This document shows, piece by piece, positions 6,206 to 9,824 of a DNA stretch of 9,824 nt. The notes beneath the pieces were generated by a model. It was given only the letters and a program-made list of their open reading frames with translations. It was not told the DNA's origin and ran no database searches. The stretch is from the NCBI GenBank assembly GCA_003153055.1, contig PMBV01000238.1, positions 1 through 9,824 on the forward strand, written 5' to 3'. This DNA is from Myxococcales bacterium (GTDB lineage Bacteria; Myxococcota; Myxococcia; Myxococcales; Myxococcaceae). Each line of letters opens with the position of its first letter. The first letter of the stretch is position 1. A program made the position numbers and the translations under genes.

Positions 6206-6757
6206 TCAACCATGCGTCGAGGAGCGCCGGAGCCGATAGAGCACATGACGGCGGAGCGGGTGACCCTCCGGAATCGCCGGGTGGTCGAATTCGCCGTCCA
6301 GCTGCATGCCGAGCTTCTCCATCACCCTTCGCGAGGGGAGGTTCCTGGGGACGGTGAAGGAGACGAGCTCGGGGAGGCGGAGCTGCTCGAAGGCGAAGCG
6401 CACGACTCGACGAGCCGCCTCGGTCGCGAAGCCACGACCCTGGGCCTCGTAGGTGAGGCGCCACCCAATCTCTACGCACGGGGTGAAGCGAGCCTCGAAG
6501 TGGGGCCGAGCGAGCCCCACGAAGCCCGCGAACGGCCACAGCCCTGGGACCTCGACGGCGAAGAGACCCCACCCATCGCGCTCGAAGTCGCTCATGACTC
6601 GCGCCATGACGTCGCTGGTCTGCGCCTCCGTGAGGGGCGCTTGGAAGTACACCATGACCCGGGCGTCTCCGTTGAGGGCCGCGAAGGGCGCGAGGTCCTC
6701 CTGCCGCCATGGGCGCAGGACGAGCCGCTCGGTGCGAAGAATCGGATCAGTCATCAT
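6206..6757 (-). CDS. GNAT family N-acetyltransferase (RimJ/RimL-like)
   Basis: This cytoplasmic enzyme of 183 residues is predicted to transfer acetyl from acetyl-CoA to an amino group of a protein or small molecule; the substrate cannot be told from sequence. The N-terminus ILRTERLVLRPWRQEDL is typical of the Acetyltransf_3 (RimJ/RimL) branch. The EIGWRL strand (96-101) is followed by the acetyl-CoA pyrophosphate loop QGRGFATEA (106-114) and a C-terminal NLPSRRVMEKLGM motif. Length is normal and the gene looks intact. Two ATGs stand side by side (6757 and 6754); GAGGA upstream is spaced four bases from the first and seven from the second, so the second may be used. The gene is convergent with the cytochrome and its stop lies 20 bases from the cytochrome stop. 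It is flanked on both sides by copies of the cytochrome tail, which suggests that it was inserted or trapped by a duplication. Confidence 0.93.
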   Translation of the reverse strand: MMTDPILRTERLVLRPWRQEDLAPFAALNGDARVMVYFQAPLTEAQTSDVMARVMSDFERDGWGLFAVEVPGLWPFAGFVGLARPHFEARFTPCVEIGWRLTYEAQGRGFATEAARRVVRFAFEQLRLPELVSFTVPRNLPSRRVMEKLGMQLDGEFDHPAIPEGHPLRRHVLYRLRRSSTHG

Positions 6758-6767
6758 GGCTTCCTCA

Positions 6768-6912
6768 TGCCACGAGAGCCGGGTGGGGGATGGACACGAT
6801 CCTCCACGTCGATGGCCAGGTGCAACTGGCCGGCTCGGCGATGTGCCCAGGGAGCTTCAACAGCGGAGGCTCCCGCCAGGGCGCCACTGTTTGGGGGCTG
6901 GCCGGAGGTTGA
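6768..6912 (+). pseudogene. Decayed second copy of the multiheme cytochrome C-terminus
   Basis: From 6790 the plus strand encodes ILHVDGQVQLAGSAMCPGSF and then VWGLAGG before a TGA, closely matching the end of the intact cytochrome upstream. The similarity continues to about 6927, past the stop. A nine-base deletion has replaced VCTPSCHGVT by GSRQGAT, so the last heme motif is gone. Upstream, a short match around TGCCAC (6768-6773) to the preceding CGSCHAG heme motif is out of frame with the tail by a five-base deletion. Nothing of the remaining 600 residues is left, and the only upstream ATG in frame lies in the antisense of the acetyltransferase gene. I regard it as a remnant, not an expressed gene. 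Confidence 0.78.
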
Positions 6913-7014
6913 GGCGGGGTTTCGAAAAGCTTCAGGGGCGAGAGAGACTGTCGCCGAAGAGACGATTGAATTGCCGCGTCGCGCTCCCTGAGGGCCGCGG
7001 GCAGGGCAATCAGG

Positions 7015-7626
7015 TTACTGATTGTCCTCGACCGCGACTGAGTCGCAGTTCACCTCGTGGATCTCCGCGAAGGTGTGTGAAGCCCTCGAGGTCTTCGCCG
7101 TGCCGTCGAGCGTGACAGACAAGGCGCCGGTGCGGGTGAGGTCAGAGAGTCCCTCTGTCTCGGTCACATCGACGTCGAGCGTATCATCGAAGGCGCCGCC
7201 AACCAGCAGGGTGCCGCGATAGCGCTGCGCGGTCGTGCCTCTGAGAGCGTACACCTTCTGAGTCACCACAACGTCGCCGGTGTACAGCGCATCACCGCGG
7301 CTGCTCGACGCAAGCCCGCAGCGGTCGAGTGTCAGGGTGAAGGTCACGGTAACCGAGGGGTTCAGGACTTCGACGGAGTACGAGAACCCATGGAGTCTCG
7401 CCGTGCCTCCGTGACGGCAGGTCTCGCTGTGGTCCGAGACGTCGCTTCTGGCGGAGGCCCTGTCGGCCGAGGTCGCGGTGGGAGAGGACAGCGCATGGAC
7501 CGCCGAGGCGGTGCCCTCCTTGCCGCTGATCTTCGCGCTGCCCGCGCCAGTGCTCGTTGCTCCACAGGCGCCCAACAGCATGGGCAAGGCCAGCAGCGTC
7601 ACCACCATCTTCTGTGTCGTCATCAT
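7015..7626 (-). CDS. Lipoprotein of unknown function
   Basis: The 203-residue product has a signal peptide MMTTQKMVVTLLALPMLLGAC with lipobox LGAC (C21), so it is exported and lipidated. The mature part begins with a Gly/Ser/Ala/Thr-rich linker (about 22-62). A domain rich in alternating Val, Thr and aromatic residues follows, probably beta strands (FSYSVEV, VTVTFTLTL, DVVVTQKVYAL), with three more cysteines (C70, C103, C194). I recognise no family. The start at 7626 has GGAG seven bases upstream and gives a proper signal peptide; a longer frame from 7818 would place 64 unrelated residues before it. An ATG directly after the first (7623) could also serve. It lies 220 bases downstream of the respiratory gene pair on the same strand, so it probably has its own promoter. 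Confidence 0.78.
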   Translation of the reverse strand: MMTTQKMVVTLLALPMLLGACGATSTGAGSAKISGKEGTASAVHALSSPTATSADRASARSDVSDHSETCRHGGTARLHGFSYSVEVLNPSVTVTFTLTLDRCGLASSSRGDALYTGDVVVTQKVYALRGTTAQRYRGTLLVGGAFDDTLDVDVTETEGLSDLTRTGALSVTLDGTAKTSRASHTFAEIHEVNCDSVAVEDNQ

Positions 7627-7713
7627 CGTGGTACTCCATCGTGCGCGCGCGGCCGTGGTGGTCGCGAACCGAACGAATAGCACCAGCCGCTCGGCGCTGT
7701 TTCGCGGCAAAAT

Positions 7714-7721
7714 GGGGGGGG
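7714..7721 (+). repeat. Tract of eight G in the lipoprotein upstream region
   Basis: Eight consecutive G (C on the lipoprotein's coding strand) lie about 90 bases upstream of the lipoprotein start, in the 220-base region 7627-7846. Apart from this tract and the stem-loop at 7810-7836, I see no gene in that stretch. Confidence 0.9.
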
Positions 7722-7809
7722 AACTGCCGGAGCCCTTTTGGCGCCCCAGCGGCTCACAGCCCAAGGCGGTGCCCTTCCCAGGACCGACCACGTGACCCAT
7801 GGTGGGTCG

Positions 7810-7836
7810 AGGGTCCACGAGAAGCCCGCGGACCCT
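7810..7836 (-). terminator. Stem-loop after the CydA-like gene, possible terminator
   Basis: AGGGTCC and GGACCCT form a 7-bp stem with a 13-base loop, starting 10 bases after the stop codon of the minus-strand gene at 7847. There is no T tract on either side, so termination here would not be of the simple intrinsic kind. Confidence 0.35.
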
Positions 7837-7846
7837 TGGCTCGGGT

Positions 7847-9190
7847 TCACTCTTTCGCGGCGTTGATCCACCGGGCGAGCACCCGGCCGTCCTCGTCGGG
7901 GACGGTGGTCATCGGCGGCATCGCTCCGTAGCCTGGCCAGTGCTCCGGCTTGGGCGAGTGGATGAGTTGGACGATTTCCTCGACGCTGTAGCCCTTCGCC
8001 GCGACGTCCTTGTACGCAGGCCCGACGATCTTGGTTTTCAGCGAGTGGCAGGCGAGGCAGCCGTACTTCCCCGCCAGAGCCTCACCCGAGGCCCCCGCTG
8101 CAGGCAGCCGCTTGGCGAGCAACGCCGCCTGAGCAGCCTCGTCCTTCGCGGCCTTCACCCTCACGAGGTACTTCTCGGTCTTCTCGTGCATCTGCGTCAT
8201 CGCCGGTGACAGGAGCGCCAGGCGCAGCCCGTGACGCGCGGTGGCCATCGACACGATGGTGATGCCGACGAGCGTCACCACGGCTCGATTCGTCCGCCGG
8301 CTCGGTGCCTCCCCGAGGAATTGCCTCCCGACCAGCACCGCCGCTCCGAGGGCGGTGAGGACGCCCAGCGCCAGGGCGAAGTGGTAGCCACTCGAGTAGA
8401 AGGCCTCGATGCCGTAGGCGGGGAACTGGAAGAACGTCAGCAGGCCGACGAACACGTTGAGCCCAGTCGTCACCACGAACCACGACGCGCCCGTCTTCAC
8501 CAGTACTTCTCCGGCCCCGGCGTCGGCGGGGACGCGCTTCTTGGACGTCCCGTAGAGCATCATGAAGATGCCGGTTACCGCGAAGGACGCGAGGAAGAAG
8601 TGCGCCAGCCGGAAGAAGACGTCGGCGCGAAACAGCCCGTCCCAGAAGCCCATCTCCAGCTTCCACGTGCCCGGTGTCATGTACACCTGCGCCGCCGTCA
8701 TGAAGACGAAGGGGAGCGAGAAGAAGATGCCCACGCTGATGACCCCGAAGGCGAGGTGCAGGCCTTTCCGCTCCCTCAGCACGCCCCAGCTGAACTTGTA
8801 GAGGTAGCTCGCCAGGAAGGCGACGATGTTCCCGTAGATGATGTGGAGGATGTGCGGGGACAGCATCACCACGCCCGAGTACCAAAAGCCGGTGAACATG
8901 ACGCTCACGATGAGCAGCGGCGCCACGCCCCACAGCGCCCCCATGTTCTCGCTGATGGTCACCGGTGTCGTCAGTAGGTACGCGACCCGGTCGTAGGTTT
9001 TGTTGCCCTTCAGAACACCCAGCGCGTTGAACCAAACCGACGCGAACGAAGCCCCCAGCAGCACATTGATGAAGACAATGTGGATGACGAAGGTGACCAC
9101 CAGCAATACGTGGAACAGCGGGACGAGGACCGACTCGAGGCCCCCCAGCGGGAGAGGGAGGGGGATGTCATTGGGGATGAACTTGAACAT
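7847..9190 (-). CDS. Cytochrome bd subunit I (CydA)-like membrane protein fused to a C-terminal monoheme cytochrome c domain
   Basis: This 447-residue integral membrane protein has about eight or nine hydrophobic helices up to residue 325 and a soluble heme-c domain after it. Three segments match CydA: FHVLL..FVIHIVF (H27, where CydA has heme ligand H19), KGLHLAFGVISVG..FSLPF followed by YMTPGTW (H145), and RLAHFFLASFAVTGIFMMLYG (H197, where CydA has the b558 ligand H186). The C-terminal domain has CLACH (C378-H382) and a likely Met ligand in GAMPPM (424-427). The glutamates of CydA's proton/oxygen channel region and its long quinol loop are not evident, so it is divergent and oxygen reduction cannot be assumed. 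It probably passes electrons between b-type hemes in the membrane and heme c outside. The ATG at 9190 begins MFKFIPNDIP; a longer frame from 9286 adds low-complexity residues. It starts 13 bases after the upstream gene's stop, so the two form an operon. Confidence 0.75.
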   Translation of the reverse strand: MFKFIPNDIPLPLPLGGLESVLVPLFHVLLVVTFVIHIVFINVLLGASFASVWFNALGVLKGNKTYDRVAYLLTTPVTISENMGALWGVAPLLIVSVMFTGFWYSGVVMLSPHILHIIYGNIVAFLASYLYKFSWGVLRERKGLHLAFGVISVGIFFSLPFVFMTAAQVYMTPGTWKLEMGFWDGLFRADVFFRLAHFFLASFAVTGIFMMLYGTSKKRVPADAGAGEVLVKTGASWFVVTTGLNVFVGLLTFFQFPAYGIEAFYSSGYHFALALGVLTALGAAVLVGRQFLGEAPSRRTNRAVVTLVGITIVSMATARHGLRLALLSPAMTQMHEKTEKYLVRVKAAKDEAAQAALLAKRLPAAGASGEALAGKYGCLACHSLKTKIVGPAYKDVAAKGYSVEEIVQLIHSPKPEHWPGYGAMPPMTTVPDEDGRVLARWINAAKE

Positions 9191-9203
9191 GGCGAAGGGA
9201 CCT

Positions 9204-9824
9204 TTAGGGCTCGAGCAGGCCGACCCCGGGCGTCGCCGCCTGGGCCTGGGTGTGGAGGAAGTGAGCGAGCGCGCGCCGCTCGTCATCGGTGCCGACGAAG
9301 GGTGGCATCCAGGGCGAGGCCGGGCTGTTCAGCATTCCGACGCGGGCGAAGATGCCGTCCTCGCTCATTCCCCGGACTCGCTCCACCAGGGAGTTGATGC
9401 CGTTGAGCGTGTGACAGACCTTGCATTCGATACGGTAGAGGTAGTGGCCGGCCTCGATGCGGTTCGCGTCAGTGATGACTCGGACCGAGTCGGGGACGAA
9501 GACGGCGTTGGTCAAGATGCCTTCTTTGTTCAGTAAAGGCACGTCGTCCACCCGGATGCCATGGGCATACATGTAGCCATGAATGATATATGGCTTCCGT
9601 GAGAACTCCCGAACCCGCTCGAACACCCCTGTCAATCCCACCAGGAGGACCAGTGTCACGGTCGTCACGATGAAGGGTACGGCCTGTGGCTTCGAATAGA
9701 CATAGACGCCGATGAGGAACAGCAGGATCGCGGCTCCACCGAGCGCCATGAAGGCGAGGTCGCGGTGCCCGAGGTACTGGGTGGTGAGTATGGCTTGTGG
9801 AAAGAGGGCTTTGGCCTCGGGAGG
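9204..9824 (-). CDS. Membrane-bound cytochrome c subunit of the same respiratory complex, C-terminal part (5' end outside window)
   Basis: The frame is open from the right edge of the window to a TAA at 9204-9206, so the 207 visible residues are the C-terminal part. Two hydrophobic helices (about FMALGGAAILLFLIGVYVY and VPFIVTTVTLVLLVGLTGVF) are followed by VREFSRKPYIIHGYMYAHGI and then a soluble monoheme domain with CKVCH (9411-9425, minus strand) and a likely Met ligand in SPWMPPF. The helix plus RKPYIIHGYMY segment recalls the GRQPW region after a late CydA helix, so this may be a second CydA-like subunit, also with a fused heme c. That is a weak similarity and the missing N-terminus would decide it. 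An ATG at 9749 lies inside the first helix and is unlikely to be the true start. It precedes the CydA-like gene by 13 bases and probably forms a complex with it. Confidence 0.72.
   Translation of the reverse strand, partial: PPEAKALFPQAILTTQYLGHRDLAFMALGGAAILLFLIGVYVYSKPQAVPFIVTTVTLVLLVGLTGVFERVREFSRKPYIIHGYMYAHGIRVDDVPLLNKEGILTNAVFVPDSVRVITDANRIEAGHYLYRIECKVCHTLNGINSLVERVRGMSEDGIFARVGMLNSPASPWMPPFVGTDDERRALAHFLHTQAQAATPGVGLLEP

Noticed and set aside
5034..6710. Minus-strand open frame of 558 codons across the cytochrome and acetyltransferase
   Set aside because: It covers a cytochrome on the other strand and the acetyltransferase in another frame; the Arg/Gly/His-rich composition is that of a shadow frame.
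6709..6912. Expressed small protein from the second cytochrome tail
   Set aside because: The start would lie antisense to the acetyltransferase start with no signal peptide or heme motif; decay of a duplicated cytochrome end explains it better.
5726..6991. Plus-strand open frame of 421 codons across the cytochrome end, acetyltransferase and tail copy
   Set aside because: It is out of frame with the cytochrome heme motifs and antisense to the acetyltransferase; the translation has shadow-like composition.

Overview
The window is GC-rich, with strongly G/C-biased third codon positions and long antisense shadow frames. Its gene mix includes an exported S53 protease, lipoproteins, a CxxCH/CxxxxCH multiheme cytochrome and a cytochrome bd-like protein fused to heme c. 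This fits a Myxococcota-type or similar delta-group bacterium. That assignment is an inference from style and gene content; no marker gene is present.

Layout. Positions 1-38 (minus) hold the first 13 codons of an RND efflux permease running off the left edge. Positions 39-550 are mostly intergenic, with one candidate small gene (211-375, minus) and the leader of the next gene, which carries a perfect hairpin with a GAAA loop. Then come a secreted S53 (sedolisin/kumamolisin) pre-pro-peptidase (551-2545, plus), a membrane-anchored six-cysteine protein of unknown function (2625-3059, plus; possibly leaderless) and a CysK-type cysteine synthase (3159-4124, plus) preceded by a strong 10-bp hairpin. 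A multiheme c-type cytochrome lipoprotein (4218-6185, plus) has 16 C-Xn-CH motifs, and its start region is covered by two 12-bp palindromes set 22 bp apart. A GNAT acetyltransferase (6206-6757, minus) follows. It is flanked on both sides by copies of the cytochrome's 3' end; the downstream copy is decayed and has lost its heme motif. Next is a lipoprotein of unknown function (7015-7626, minus).

The right end (7847-9824, minus) is a two-gene unit. It holds a membrane protein resembling cytochrome bd subunit I (CydA) with a C-terminal monoheme cytochrome c domain, and just upstream of it a second membrane protein with a C-terminal monoheme domain, cut by the window edge. They probably form one membrane-bound, quinol- or cytochrome-linked respiratory complex.

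The most distinctive points are: (i) the acetyltransferase gene sandwiched between an intact and a broken copy of the cytochrome tail; (ii) the paired palindromic operator-like sites over the cytochrome start; (iii) the divergent CydA-heme c fusion with a second heme-c partner; and (iv) the mixed heme-motif spacings (CX2CH, CX3CH, CX4CH) in the large cytochrome. No rRNA, tRNA, CRISPR array or transposase was seen.
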